A stretch of DNA of 64,000 nucleotides from Hericium rajendrae. Taxonomy: Eukaryota > Basidiomycota > Agaricomycetes > Russulales > Hericiaceae. The position numbers and the translations under genes were made by a program. The DNA is taken from NCBI GenBank assembly GCA_033439255.1, contig JAVRDV010000017.1, forward strand, positions 372,001 to 436,000. Reading direction: 5' to 3'. The notes below the pieces were generated by a model. That model worked only from the letters and a program-made list of their open reading frames with translations. It was not told where the DNA came from and searched no databases. Shown one piece after another: positions 10,314 through 22,700 of this stretch; positions within the stretch are counted from its first letter, which is position 1, and every line of letters begins with the position of its first letter.

Positions 10314-13300
10314 ACGTACCTTCAGTTCTTTTGCCTTATCAAGAGCACTCGTATGGAATGAAGCTGCATCTTTAGCCAATTCCCCATACATTGAGCTGTG
10401 CTTGTGCGCGTATGCTGCTGCACCACGCTCCTTCGCCTTCGATGCCAAAGCACTCCAGGCCACGCTCATTGCCGTATGGGAGCATTTAGTGTTGGTAAAC
10501 TCCTGATCGGTTATGTCGATCTCTTCTCGCCAGCGGTGGCAATCTGCCCGGTCGCAGAACCACTTCACACGTTCACCTGTTCAAGTCAATATATAGAGTG
10601 AAACAAAAGAAAATTATACGTACTTTCCATACTCCACTCTGCTTGCTCCTCCTCAGTCAGTGCGGATGGACCAACCACTGTCCAAAACCAAGGATCTTGC
10701 TTTCCCGCATCCCCTGGGTATATGATCAGGACAAGTGACTTATAATGGACATTGCACTTACCTGTCCGTCGAGGTTGAGTAATGTCCTTCATCCAAAGGT
10801 CCTCGTTCTTTAAAGGCTGCAGTACGTGATCATCTTCGGCCATACCCAAACGTACCAAAGCCGCACGAGCACGACGATACTTATCTGCCACGCTTACTTG
10901 GTCACGTTTCAGGTCACGAAGAAAAGCCTGAGCTCGTGTTGTCGGCCCCTGATTGAAGATGTTGCTTTTCTTGAACTTCAGGTTATAGTTGAACATCTTG
11001 ATGGCATGCCGGACATCTCGAAGGGTGTCATGGGCTTGACCAATCCGCAGCCCGCGCTCTATCACAACCACATCATCCAAGCCCTGGGCCTTCCTCATAG
11101 GTTCGTTGAATGATGATGGCAGCAGTAGCTTGATGTTTTCGGGCTCGTCGTCTTCGTCAACAACGAGCATGCGGTGGAGAGCAGGAAATAACATTAATTG
11201 ACGTGACCGCCATGTATCAAGCTCATTCCGAAATTTGAGATGACCAACTTCCAAACGTTCCTGTTCCCCAGGCGTACGTCCTTTGATAGATGCCAATGTC
11301 TGAAGACGAGATCTGCAAAGCATTAGAAACAGGAAAATACCCGCATGACCGATACACTCACTGTTCTGCCTCCATACGCAACCCGTCATTGATAACAGAA
11401 ACCCATCCCGCAGTGCCCTGCTTGCTCAACATCTGCACAGTCTCATCTTGAAGTAGTTCCTGAAGTTTGGAGAACTGTGTTGGTGGTCCTGAACAGGTAT
11501 AAGGGTCACTTCATTGCGCATTGACGGGTAACATGGACCCACCGTGTTTCGCCTTGGACACATAAATGCTTGTTACTTTTCCATTCACGACGACCGGCTT
11601 GCAGTCCATGGCGGACCAATCAGCAATTAAATCTGGTCCATGTCGTGCACACAGTGCGTCAAACGCACTACTTGCCCGACGATACATGGCAACCGCATTT
11701 GTATGATGTTTAAAAAGCAAGCGAGCTGTCATATAAATTCTATTTAATATGTATCCATTATTATGGTGTCAAGACTCACTCATCGAGATGACCTTCTGCC
11801 AATTCCAATAGCCATGAAAATCATCTAAAATATCATGACGATGACCTGCGTTCATCTCTTTTGTGCTTCCCGCAGTCTGGTTTCCTTCTGCCCACGCTGT
11901 TTCAATCGTCTCGCCAAATGTCCTGCCGACATGGGGTGTGGTATTGAATGAGTATTGCAGCTGACAGTCTTCGATGTGTCCCATGATATGCAGCTTGGGC
12001 ACCAGCCCTTTGATTCGAGCGGCGATGTCCTTCATTTCAGGGAAATGTGTTTCCACTCGACTCTGGAACTTTACTTCGTACTGGCAAAATATGTCGTAGC
12101 TGAATTTGATATAGGGAACGTGTGTGGACTCGGTCAACGCAGACATAAGTGCATAGTCAGTATTGCAGAATCTGCGGCGCGAGAATATTAGCATCCAGAA
12201 TCTGATCTCAGTGACGCGGACCTCGTACCTTTCACCTTTCTGCAAGTCAACCATGCCCTGAGGGCAGAACAAACCATGCCGCACGCACTGGATGGCATCC
12301 ACCCCACTCACGGTTGTATGTTTGAACTTGAGAAGGTTTTGTAATCGCACAACATTGAGCCGGGCACAAGTAGATCTCTGTACATATGTCAGTGTTACGA
12401 GTTTGGAACATGGTCATTAGACTGACTTCATCCTCGGTTGCTATTCCCATTTTTTTCAGGTAATCTTTATATCCGCTCCGCTCCACGAAGTATGCGTTGC
12501 CTTTGAGCAACTCCACGTCATCGGGATCGTCGACCTTGATCTTGCGTTGTAGCCTGAAGTTACCATCGGCGGACAGAAATAGGGTATACCTATGCCTGCG
12601 CAAGAGACAAATTAGCACAGTCCATACATGCAAATATGAGATACGAACATATCTTCGGGTGAGATCTTCTCTAACTCGTCCAAGGACACGTTGACACCAG
12701 GCTCAATGCATGCAGGACATCTAACTGCGTACGAGCTGCGCCGTCGAAATGTCAAAACATCATCCATCCCGTGGGCTTGCCCTGCCCGGCGAATCATGGC
12801 AAGAGCGCGCCAAACGCGCCCCACCCGCTGAAACTCCCGACGACGATCCTAACAACGGGTCAGGAACTAGAAAGGTCAATCTCTAATTGTTGTATCTTAC
12901 CGGAACGTTCTGTGGGAATACATTGTCGGTGTGCCGTTGCAACGCAGCATAATGATCGTACACCGACTTCTTTGAAGCAAGCGTGTGGAGGTGGAAATCG
13001 TCCAGGACATGGAAGGTGAAGGCCGTCTGAGGTAGATCCATGGTAGCAGGAAACAGACGGTGCCGCAATAGTTGAAAAGGTTCTGAAGGCGCATCACGGC
13101 AGCAACAAAACTCAATTGCGGACTGATGAATACCCCCCACATCTACGACCACCATAGAACGGCCTACAGAGTTCAAGGCACGGTTCGGACAGCGCTGGCC
13201 ATGATGCCCCAGGCTAATGATAAACCCTACGTCGTTCAGCGAAGACCGATCGAAAAAATGACCATTCCACTTCTGAATTCTGTGGAACGGATGATGTCGG

Positions 13301-13749
13301 TGACTTGCTTTGATGCATTGTCCGCAAGATGGCCGGCACTGCCAACAGTCAAGGCATCGATAGACTGCTGCAGCTGCGTCCCGGTGACAGAGGCAGTCCT
13401 CTTCCACAGCCGGGTCAAATTCGAGACCAATGATCGTGTCCTGAATGCGGGGCATGCTGTCAATGAACGCCTTCATCAACATGCTCGCGCCCTGATCCAT
13501 GGAGTCAGGCTTTTATGACGGAACGAATGGCGATGGACGTACCTGCGGCCGCTTTGACTCCTTTTTCGACGAGCTCTCCAAGAAGTCAGGTGCCGGAATC
13601 GCTGGCGCAGGCGTTGTCTTCGTAACTCTCTGCTTTCTGGGGGATACGACCTGATGGTAGGTCGTTCGGGCGCCGTGATTGCGACTGAAGTTCAGCCCAA
13701 TCTCGATTTCGTTGTCTTCATCCGAGTCGCTATCAATGCAACCAGTCAC
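10284..13749 (-). CDS. KDZ transposase with CxC2 cysteine cluster (element 1)
   Basis: Cut-and-paste transposase of the KDZ superfamily, about 1,000 residues over roughly ten exons with ~50-bp introns; exon 1 ends at 13543 and a 51-bp intron follows. The N-terminus is acidic (SDSDED), then a CxC2 zinc-binding cluster (CLCH, RCLDCW, CGQC, HRHHPFHRIQKW) at about residues 85-150. The RNase H-like core shows SADGNFRL, SYDIFCQY and RTFGETIE, which align with the three acidic catalytic positions of the family, plus VPKLHIMGH and the EMNAGHRHDIL helix. The C-terminal part has the usual LRIGQAHDTLRDVR helix and a PWFWTVVG block, ending in a coiled coil. I found no stop or frameshift in the exons. The start codon is unresolved: no ATG opens the first exon frame (GTG at 13749), so an upstream exon is likely. 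Confidence 0.85.
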
Positions 13750-13849
13750 ACGGGGTCATTTAGACATCGGGATAGAATGCGGAAAGCAGCTCAAAAGTGA
13801 GATATTGCAATAGGATGGGAAGGGGCTGCAACACAGCACAGTACAGGCA

Positions 13850-13856
13850 TTTTATA
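13850..13856 (-). promoter_or_regulatory. TATA box upstream of element 1 transposase
   Basis: TATAAAA on the minus strand, about 100 bp upstream of the first recognisable codon of the transposase. Confidence 0.45.
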
Positions 13857-14205
13857 ATATGGGAATAGATAGAGATCCTGGCGGGATGGAAAAGCGAGGA
13901 AAACGCAACAATACCCGTATGTCAATGCATCCGCCACCTAGCTATTGCACCATCATTATGTGGCCGCAGCGAGAGTGGCCACAACGAGGTGACGCGACTT
14001 GATTTGACGCGACTTGACTTGACGCAACGCGACGACGGTTGTGGCTACGGCATGTGGACCCGCAGATCTCGGTCATTTTCGGTGACTTGTGGACTTAGTA
14101 ACAATGATTTAGTACAGCACAATCGAAATCGAGATGAGACATACCTTCATACGACCGCCAGTCACTTGGGCTTTTCGGGCGAGTGCTCTAGTGGCGGCAG
14201 GATCT

Positions 14206-15293
14206 TCAACGAAGCAAAAAAGCTGAGACCAAGATATTAGGCCGGGAGTATGGGGTTGTGCCAATCAGCAGATCCTCGCGGCGGACAGACATTGCCTGAC
14301 CGCAAGGGAGTCCACTGAAATGACGTAGAGTCGAATCCGGGTGGAGTGTAGTCAAGCAAAAGGAATATGAAACCAAAGGGGTAACGAAACGAGTATGTAA
14401 AAAAGTGCATCCACCCCTACACAGCGTACAGCAAGTCGTGCTCACGAATACCGCGGAGGGTTGGAGCGACAGGTCTGCTATACGCCAGGGCTTCAACATG
14501 AAAAGAAAAAAAAAGCCGAAGCCAAGATATTAGGCCGGAAGAGTGGGGTTGTGCCAATCAGCAGATCCTTGCGACGGACAAACGTTGCCTGACCGCAAGG
14601 GAGTCCACTGAAATGGCGAAGAGTCGGGTCCGGGGAGCGGGTGGGGAGCAAACAGTGTACCTAATATGCCAGTCAGAAGCAAAAAAAAATCAATACTCAC
14701 CTGTATCGAGCACAACGATCGTCTGCGCACGAGCTCCTGGCAATTGATGAAGTCGTTGACACGTACACGCACTGACGGAACTGACAGTCCCGCAACCAAC
14801 CCGCAACTGCCCGGACAGTGGCTTGCTAGTTGCTTATGTCACCATTCTCACGCCTTCGCCTCCCAACCAAACCACACCAACTCTGCCTCCGTGGCAACCA
14901 GCATACTCGAGCGAGAGCTGCGAGTCTCTCTCAAGGTACAGTACCGGTAAGCATATTTATCTCACTCTCTCCATTTCCGTTTGACTTCTTTTTCAGACTC
15001 ATGTCGTGTTTTGTTCCCATTCCTTCCCCGGACCCGACTCTTTGCCATTTCAGTGGACTCCCTTGCGGTCAGGCAACGTTTGTCCGCCGCAAGGATCTGC
15101 TGATTGGCACAACCCCACTCTCCCGGCCTAATATCTTGGCCTCGGCTTTTTTTTTCTTTCGTGTTGAAGCCCTGGCGTATAGCAGACCTGTCGCTCCAAC
15201 CCTCTGCGGTATTCGTGAGCACGACTTGCTGTACGCTGTGTAGGGGTGGATGCACCTTTTTTACATACTCGTTTCGTTACCCCTTTGGTTTCC
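14206..15293. repeat. Inverted repeat cluster upstream of cargo gene B
   Basis: A ~290-bp unit occurs in minus orientation at 14206-14500, partially again at about 14505-14650, and in plus orientation at about 15015-15293. Shared blocks include GTGCCAATCAGCAGATCC, CTGACCGCAAGGGAGTCCAC and TACACAGCGTACAGCAAGTC. The plus copy ends 27 bp before the ATG of gene B, so it supplies the leader or promoter of that gene. The matching frames on both strands are consequences of the repeat, not genes. 13860-14205 shows no gene. Confidence 0.75.
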
Positions 15294-15319
15294 GTACCCC
15301 TGTCATTTCCACCTGGACA

Positions 15320-17381
15320 ATGGCCTCTTCTCGTCCTGCTAAGGTGCGTTCCCTATTCCATTTGGTAGCATGGATATAACATATAATACAACTTTGTTTT
15401 CGTAGGTCTTTTCCTTTCCGTACTCGTCCTGGACACCCCTGCAATCATCCAATGAAGTTATTGCCGCCGCAAATACACGTATGATCCCTGTGCCCTTGGA
15501 CACGTCCGCCACACCTCAACTTCAGCTAGATGGGTTATGGGGAGGATATGAGTGGATGCGCCTACCTCAAGTGTTCGATGTGTCGGCCCCCTACCTAGCC
15601 TATATCCCTGTCGTATTTCTTAATTCAGCCGAACGTCATGCAGTTCTGGGTCGGGCCGTTTCTAAAGAGCTGTGGATCTCACACCCTGAAGATCATCAAA
15701 AACACGTTGCCGAATCCTCCGTCCTCGCTATCTTTCGTCAAGAATGGGAATGGGCCAGCGAAATGACGAGGCGGATCTTTCCCATCGTCCAGGCTACAGC
15801 AGGGATGGAACACATCGCGCTGCCCCACAATGCATGCTCGCGAGCTCTAGATTGCTACGAGATGCTCAAGAACGGTGTCCGAGCCTGGCGCGAATTTGTT
15901 GTGGTTTTCCGTCACCTGCAGCGCGCTCTTCTGGAGCTTGTTGCCTTCGAGGAGTGGTGGTCCGACTGCCAAGTGCCGGAATCTATACGGATGGAGAGTC
16001 TCACTGTTCGGGAGCACCGCGGTAAAACCAGAGGTGTTTATGCACCAGACCTTGTAGTGTACCTTGGTTTGGCCAAGCTGGGTGTATCTGCTTATATCAT
16101 TCTCAAGGCCGATGAATGGATACTAGACTCGGCGAGAATAGTCCAAATGGCTCCACGCGACGTTTGATGCAAGTTGGCTCCATGGCCTGAAGCAACGTTC
16201 AAGCATAATGGACCTCATTGGTGGTACCCTCCCCTTGTGAAGGACGCACGGAATTTTGAGTCTGCAGCGAGGGGATGCGCTCCTTGTGATGACCAATTCA
16301 ACCCAACGGATGAATATAAGGGAGTTCTCAACAAGCGAGAGCGAACGTCCATCGGTATGTTTTTACAAGTCTTGATGCTTTCTGTTGCTTATTGATGTCT
16401 TCAGCGCAGTCACGACATCCTAAGCCAGACATCAAACATAACAAATGGCGGCGCTGGTACAACACATCTGACCCACCCTCATGGATGCGTCGTCCGGTCG
16501 AGATCTATCGCAACGCGATGTATATGGTGGATCCTACCACTATCGCAGATGCAGGCACCTCACGTCTCTTCAAGGTCCCTCCCTTCCATCTCTTTTGGGG
16601 TGTCTCCCCTGACAATCAAACCACGTTTTTTCGTCACGCTCTCCTTCTACGGCATGCCCTTGACAAATTCTCTGTTCGCGGCACTCCTGGGCTCGACACG
16701 CGCGACTGGAAACGTGTTCTCGGCCACGCATACTGGAAGTTACAATGGCCTGTTCTTGGTGACAAGTTCGATCCGGCTGTAGACCCTCAGTATGACGATG
16801 AACGTTTTTGGGTATACGGCGGCAGCACCATCTTCGGACCCGATAACCAGGCTGTCCTTGCAGATCCCGATCTAGCGATCTCGACCTTGGATTGTGGCTG
16901 CGCCATGGACAATGAGGCCGCAAATGACCCTGACATCCGCTACGCATTGTTGTATCATCTTGTCCACCAGACCATCAAAGCAGATCTCGAGTTAATCCAC
17001 ACCAAATATGTCAATCTGTCATCTGCAGACCATAGTGCCGTGACATCCTCTGTCAAGATTTTCCTTGCATGGACAGATGACTGTAGCAAGGCTCTGTATG
17101 AACTCGATTGGGACAGGCGCAGAAAGTGGGTTGGGGCAATGCGGGGTTTCTTGCAGTATTGGCCTGGATTTGATCTGGAGAAATGGCAGAGGGTGATTTA
17201 TATGCGGATTGTGCGCTTGGAAAATCTGGACGAGAAGACGTTCTTGAGCGTGGAGCGACAGTTACTGACGTTCTACATCCAAAGTTTCATTAAGAATCTA
17301 GGTTATCTCCCTCCACCTTTACTTCCTGCACCTCCTACGCAAGGGATTCGCTGTCTCCGTCATCGCTCTGGTTCCAAGTAA
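15320..17381 (+). pseudogene. KDZ-associated conserved protein of unknown function (gene B), interrupted by one in-frame TGA
   Basis: Three exons: 15320-15343, an intron ending TTTTCGTAG, a long exon to about 16351, a 52-bp intron (GTATGT...TCTTCAG), and a final exon to 17381. The protein begins MASSRPAK and would be about 620 residues. Recognisable stretches include AVLGRAVSKELW, FRQEWEWASEMTRR, NGVRAWREFVVVFRHLQR and FHLFWGVSPDNQTTFFRHA; from memory, similar proteins are common beside transposons in mushroom genomes, with no known function. The frame is broken once, by TGA at 16165-16167 (after APRDV). Reading resumes at once in the same frame (APWPEATFKHNG) and runs to the end, so a single CGA-to-TGA transition would explain it. 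No intron of plausible size removes it. Confidence 0.7.
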
Positions 17382-17598
17382 CCCATTATTATCCTTGTTA
17401 CTTTTCGTCGCATTTGCTTGGACCCTGTCGTCATTGCCGTCTTAATCTGTATTTGTCATGATAATCCTTTGTTCGTGTGGCATGTTCTTTCTATCCGGTG
17501 GGCACAAGCCAAGTCAAAGCTAAGTCATTTCAGCCCCACAGGACAATAAGTTTCACTGACTGCACGCCACCTCAGATGATCTACACGAGAATCACAGT

Positions 17599-17606
17599 TA
17601 TATAAA
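17599..17606 (+). promoter_or_regulatory. TATA box of cargo gene C
   Basis: TATATAAA, 38 bp upstream of the gene C ATG at 17644. Confidence 0.5.
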
Positions 17607-17643
17607 CGCTGAATGAGCTTGGAATGAAATCTGTTGCACCGAT

Positions 17644-18935
17644 ATGCCCAGGACTCCCTCTACGCATACTAAGTCTTCTCTTGCTCCTCCATCGACCCCT
17701 TATGCGCGTACGCCCTTGGCAAGTGCACGCAAAGCGGTGCGTCTCAAGGGCCCAAGGACTCCCAAAACCGACGCGGATTCGACCTTGATAGGCACCAAGA
17801 CCGAGAAGCGGAAACAGAATGCGCTTCGAATTCGCGCTGGCCTCGAGCAATTGGCTCCCAAGCAGCCTCCAGTAGATAGAACTAGACACACCCATGCGGG
17901 CTACAGAATCACTGGCCCTTACATGTCGGTGGGAGGAGGAGATATTATGGATGCGGGACGTTGGTACCAAATTGTAAGTCCAGCCCAGCTCTTTTCTCGC
18001 CTTTGCTTACTTTTTCGCAGTGCATACCCGTCGAAGGTAGCGGCGAACGACGATGCTTTCAATGGCTGTCGCCTCGTCTATCACCAGATCTCATTCTCCG
18101 GAGTGAACCACTCACGTCATGGTGGCTCATCAGAGCCGAGCTAGAGCCCAAGGTGCGGAATCAGATTCAACCCTCCCTGGAGAGAGCTGCTACTCCCGGA
18201 AACGCACGCTCAACGGCTACTGGGCCTTCCTCATCCACGCAGGACATTAAAAGTGACTCTGACATTGAATTCTGCGATACGCTGTCTGCTACGCGTGCAA
18301 AGCTAGCACAAAGATGCCATTCTGGTCATGCTACGCTGGAGGACAACTCGATTCCTGGTTCTGATAACGAAGACGAGGTTTCTCGTGCTGAGGGAACCCG
18401 GTCAAACAAGTCAAGAGTTACGGCCCCTCGTGACATGGAGAGTGGGTCCAGTCGTGTTGTCGACGCCCCGAACGATCTCGACAACAACGTCGTCGTGACC
18501 ATCATGGCATGGTATTCCGTTCGTTTACCGCATTATCTCATTCTGTCTATGTCACTGACCCATCCTTAGGATCTCCATCCCCCCTCATATGTCGCCGTCT
18601 CTGCCCGACGGGGGAAACATCTTGTTTTGGATGATCACAAGATGGCTGTGGGGCGGATTGGCCTAGACGGACCGGTGGAACGCTATGCGGAAACCAAGCA
18701 TCAGTGGCTTTCCCTGCGCTGGGATACACCTCTGTCGGTGCGCGATGGCGCTTTAGTGCTCTTGCGCGCCCGCGGTGTCAAGACCATGATTGATTGGGCA
18801 GAGCACACACAGCATGTACTGGATGAAGGATTGCCCCGGGATCTGGGTGCACGCGGTTCGCGCACCCTGCCCGATTTCAGATCGTCGTCCCCACCTTTAC
18901 TATCGTCTCCATTGGATAGAGTATTGCGTCATTAG
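17644..18935 (+). CDS. Element 1 cargo gene C, unknown function, basic N-terminus and acidic middle
   Basis: Starts MPRTPSTHTK at 17644. Exon 1 ends at DAGRWYQI before GTAAGT; the intron ends TTTTTCGCAG near 18020. Exon 2 carries a Ser/Thr-rich region with SDSDIEFCDT and an acidic stretch (GSDNEDEVSRAEG). Exon 3 (from about 18569) reads LDDHKMAVGRIGLDGPVERY, then WDTPLSVRDGALVLLRARG, and ends at 18935. The likely second intron (GTATTCC...CATCCTTAG) does not join the flanking frames in phase, so either another splice site is used or there is a small indel near 18500-18570. I recognise no domain. Lys/Arg-rich ends and the acidic middle suggest a nuclear protein. It lies between genes B and D1 in the same orientation. 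Confidence 0.6.
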
Positions 18936-19661
18936 TAAAATCCTGTATTGTTTCGTTTACATCTGTGCATGTTTGAAAAGTCTTTACATTACATGATGAT
19001 CGGTGCATCTCCCCCCAGAGTGGCTTACTCAAACTGAATGTGTTATGTCTGGCAGATTTGCAGATGTATCATACCCTTTGTCCCGTGCAACCTCAAGACA
19101 TCCATGGATTGATTGGGATTGAGGATTGGGTCTCGGAGATTGGAACGGGTTTCACCCATCAGCGTTCCTAGCCATTGTTATCTCGGATCCACTGAAGCGC
19201 ACCATGGACGGATTGACGTTCACGACGAACAGATCTTCGGACAAAGGTGCGCGGTCATTGTTCTGCCTCGTGTGGACTGATACTTATCTATCGGACTGTC
19301 CACAGCGCTACGCCGCCTCGTGTGTGAACCGATAACCGTTAGCATCACTGACAGATACCTTATTGAACGGATCAGCATTCACGATGAACAGACAAAGGTG
19401 CGTGACTGTTGTCTTGCCTCGTGTAGACTGAATTATCTGCGAGATAGTAGTCCACAGCACCACCCGCCTCATGGACGCATTGACAGTGCCACTGACGCAA
19501 ACTTATTGAATAGAAAGCGATGGTATTTCCAATTGATTTGGGCATTGACTGCAAACAATAACCCGATGGTTTTAGATATAAAGATCGGACGGCGGTACTG
19601 TGTCCGCTTCTCTTCCGCCCTCCCACACCCCCATAAGTCCCTCAGCCAATCCTATCTTGCC
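18936..19661. other. Intergenic region with diverged tandem duplication and gene D1 promoter
   Basis: A block beginning TTCACGA(C/T)GAACAGA, containing GCCTCGTGT(G/A)GACTGA and ending AGTCCACAGC or CTGTCCACAGC occurs twice, at about 19219-19309 and 19378-19459. TATAAAG at 19577-19583 lies about 80 bp before the D1 start codon. No gene is visible. Confidence 0.5.
19577..19583 (+). promoter_or_regulatory. TATA box of gene D1
   Basis: TATAAAG, about 80 bp upstream of the ATG at 19662. Confidence 0.4.
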
Positions 19662-22023
19662 ATGGTTTCAACCAGCGTCGACGAAAGCAGTGTAGTCAAG
19701 GCTGAGACCCTTACCGCGGAGCATAAGGCCTGGCTACAGAAGTACCTCCCCGATTTTCTTGCGTTGCAAGATGGCGAACTTGCGAAGGGCGCCAAGTCTC
19801 AATGGGTGCAAGCTAACGTCCTGGACCAGTTTCAGACGAAGTTCATGGCGAACTCAAGCCGTACAGAAGTCCTGGAGGTACGCGTTTCAGTTGTATCTAT
19901 GTTGATATGACGTGACACTATATCGCACAGAAACTCAAATGCTGGTTCTACAATCAAGCCTCAAAAGCTGGCAAAACCAAGCCGATCGCAATGAAGGCCC
20001 CGAAGAAACCGAAAGCCACGAATGGCGAGTTCCTTTTCGCATTGCAGAAGCCGTCCACATCCGCGAGGAAATGCAGAACGTGCGCCTTGCGACCGGAGAA
20101 CATGACAACCTGAAGTTATGGAGGCAAGTGAGCAAGGAGCAATGGGATGCACTTACAGCTGCGGAAAAAGAAGAATGGCATGCAAAGGCCGCAGTAAAGA
20201 ACGAGGAGCACAACAACCCTCCGCCGGTCAAACATATCTATGAGTAAGTAGCATATTCATTCTTTGTTATTACACTGATTAACAGTTTTCTTCGTGTGAT
20301 AGCAACCAAGATGACATCCTTACAGCTGTCGCAACCACGCTCGCCTCGTTGGGCGGTTACGATTGGAACCAACACGGCGATGTAGCTTTCTTCGTTCAGG
20401 GCGCGTATAGGAATGCCGACGGAAGGGTGAAAACTTTCCAGTACGTGTGCTCAGTTCGTTTCAAGTGTGCAACTCTGATGAATACGTTCGGCAGTACCTC
20501 GGTCCACGACGGCCCGACCGCTTTCGGGGTGGACAAGATCGACAATTACAAGAATGGATTTCGAAAAGTGTTCAAAGAATGGGCGGAGGAGGTCCTTCCA
20601 GGTACGTACATCGGTCATGTTCCAGGCATTATGTTCACAGTGTCGCTAGTCCACCATGTTGAAGATCAAGAAGCTGTGTCGTCGCACACGGTTCAATTCG
20701 ATGAGAGTGGCCGTCCTATCCTTCCTGTGTTAGACATGGACACAATCACTTCTAAGGATCTAGCTAAGGTCATGGAGGAGGTGCTTATAGGGTTATGGGG
20801 TACGTTTTTTCATCATGAGGGTTGTCTATAGATTCTGATACTTCTCACAGCACGTTGCGAAATCCCATCCGTGTCCAAGAACGTGCCTTGGGCACTCATC
20901 AACGACCACCGGGCGGCCTTTCTAGCAAATACGGCGATCTTTCGTCGTTTCAAGAATATCCAGCCCTCTGAAATGATTCCGTGCGACGTATTTGAGTTGG
21001 CTGACCTTGTCCAAGGTGCCCCCACCGACGAGCCATTTCCTATCACGTTCCTTATTGAGAACGAGGGTCGTCAGCTGCTCGGCCTGGGTGGGGGTGATAG
21101 GCATGATATGGGAAGCTCACCACCACGCAACGTCTCACCACCACGCCCTCGCCCTGTCAATGCATCAGCATGCTCCCTGCCACCAGTGACTGCTCAGTCA
21201 CGTGTTCAACCTACAACGCAGGAGCCTCTGCCTCTTGGCAAGACTGGGACGAAACTGGCAGCTTCCTCACCACCTACGGTGCGACGTGGACCTCGTGCCC
21301 GACGTGGACGGTCTGCAAGTGAAGAGATCGCAGGGACTATGACCGACAACCAGTCGGAAGAGTTGGAAGAAGTGGATGGTTTGCTAGACTCCTCGCGCAA
21401 TCAGACCGAGGACCTGATCACGGATGAGCGGGGGGAAGGCGAGGATGAGGGGGCAGAGAACAAGGACAGCGAAGGGGGTGACGATGAAGTACAGGGTGAC
21501 CAGGGCAGTGGGGAGGAAGATGACGCTGCCGACGGTGACGAAGAGGAAGAGGAAGACGATGAAGGGAGCGACCACATCCATCAACCTAGCGTTCAACGCC
21601 CGAAGACCGTGAAGACTGCCACTCGCCCCAGCAAGGATGTCAGCACCTCTACCAGGCGTCAAGCTAAAGCAGCTGCCGCATCACCCAGTGGGCCTTCGAC
21701 AAGTACAAGGGCTGCAAAGCGTAAGGGGAAAGATGTCCAGGATATTGAACCCGCACCACCTGCAAAGAGGACACGATTATCGACGAAGACTTCAAACACG
21801 TATGTATCCTCTTTCGCAGATTTTCGGACCTATGATGATTGACATGCTTCGTTAGCAGAATGACAACCTCGAAACAACCTCGAACGGGTGCTGCAGAGAA
21901 GAAGGGCACGAAAAGTGGAAAGGTCTCTACTCCTCGCCAGTCAACACGGTAAGTGGTACTTTAGCCAATGACATTGAGTTGTGTCTGACAAATGCTCTTC
22001 CTAGGAATGTGAAAAGGGCTTGA
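19662..22023 (+). CDS. Homeodomain-like WF-x-N cargo protein (gene D1), probable frameshift
   Basis: Starts MVSTSVDESS at 19662. The N-terminal ~80 residues (WLQKYLPDFLALQ ... VLEKLKCWFYNQ) form a helical block ending in a WF-x-N signature like the recognition helix of homeodomains. The same architecture is seen in gene D2 at 52904. A middle region (ILTAVATTLASLGGYDW ... FVQGAYRN) parallels D2's LELTGRHLVRQVGKQTG ... FFVGGPD. Then come PPRPRP-rich linker, a long Glu/Asp run near 21415-21570, and Lys/Arg-rich NLS-like segments (RAAKRKGKD, PPAKRTRL). The last exons, joined by GTATGT and GTAAGT introns, end NVKRA at 22023. Between about 20000 and 20090 the frame carrying KLKCWFYNQ meets a stop while the next frame carries REEMQNVRLATGEHDNLKLW, so a frameshift or unusual splice is needed. 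Confidence 0.65.
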
Positions 22024-22206
22024 TAGCTTGTAAAGTTCGTGATACAGAGCGATGACAGCTCAAGGAGTATATCACTGTGCCTTCCTGCCATGTAGTATGT
22101 TCCATATGTGCATATGTGTATGTCGATGCAAATGCCGGGAGTCGTTATCCGATTGGATAGTGGGATTATTCATCGGTTTGTATTACTTAAATTGCCTATA
22201 TATCTG

Positions 22207-22700
22207 CTAGGATTATGACAGATTCAATTACTGATTATCCCTAGATCTAGATGGATGAGATCGGATAGGATTTCGACACCAGTAGATAGATGAGAGTGAT
22301 GGATAAGATTACATGCCATCGGATTGCTACATGGATGGGATCGGATGGATTGTTTATGGTTTATGTATTTGAGCATGGGATTGAGATTTGAGCATGGGAT
22401 TGAGATTTGAGGGAAGGATGGGATTGGATTGGATTGAAACCGATATGCTAAGTATGTAGTTAGGATTGACTCAAATTACATCGGATTTGAATGGATTAAT
22501 CTGATGGTTGTCCTAACCTCATATGCCTGATATTTTTCTGCACAAACTCGGATTGGATTGGATTGGATTCCTATCAGATGGTAGTAGTATCTACATGTAT
22601 AAGGTATCGGATTCCATTTCTATGCCCTCTATAACCCCCCTACAACTCATGGGTCAGATCGATCCATGACCCCTTACAACTTGTGGGATGGATCAAGAAA
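22207..22700. repeat. Right TIR of element 1
   Basis: Inverted partner of 9813-10313, with GGATT tandem runs near 22431 and 22550 and one extra short duplication of GAGCATGGGATTGAGATTT near 22372-22408 that is absent from the left TIR. Confidence 0.85.

Larger units (their letters stand above)
9813..22700. mobile_element. KDZ DNA transposon, element 1 (12,888 bp)
   Basis: Bounded by ~0.5-kb TIRs (9813-~10313 and ~22207-22700) and by an 8-bp direct repeat ACCAGCTG at 9805-9812 and 22701-22708, which I take as the target-site duplication. The outermost ~20 bp of the two TIRs pair poorly, so the boundary rests mainly on the direct repeat. Contents in order: transposase on minus (10284-13749), an inverted-repeat-rich spacer, and three plus-strand cargo genes (15320-17381, 17644-18935, 19662-22023). 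The family assignment rests on the CxC2 and KDZ core motifs of the transposase. It is inserted in the leader of repeat module copy 3. Confidence 0.85.

Noticed and set aside
15320-22023. TET/JBP-type dioxygenase among the KDZ cargo
   Set aside because: Such genes are known neighbours of KDZ elements, but none of genes B, C or D1 shows the HxD...H iron-binding pattern in a recognisable context.
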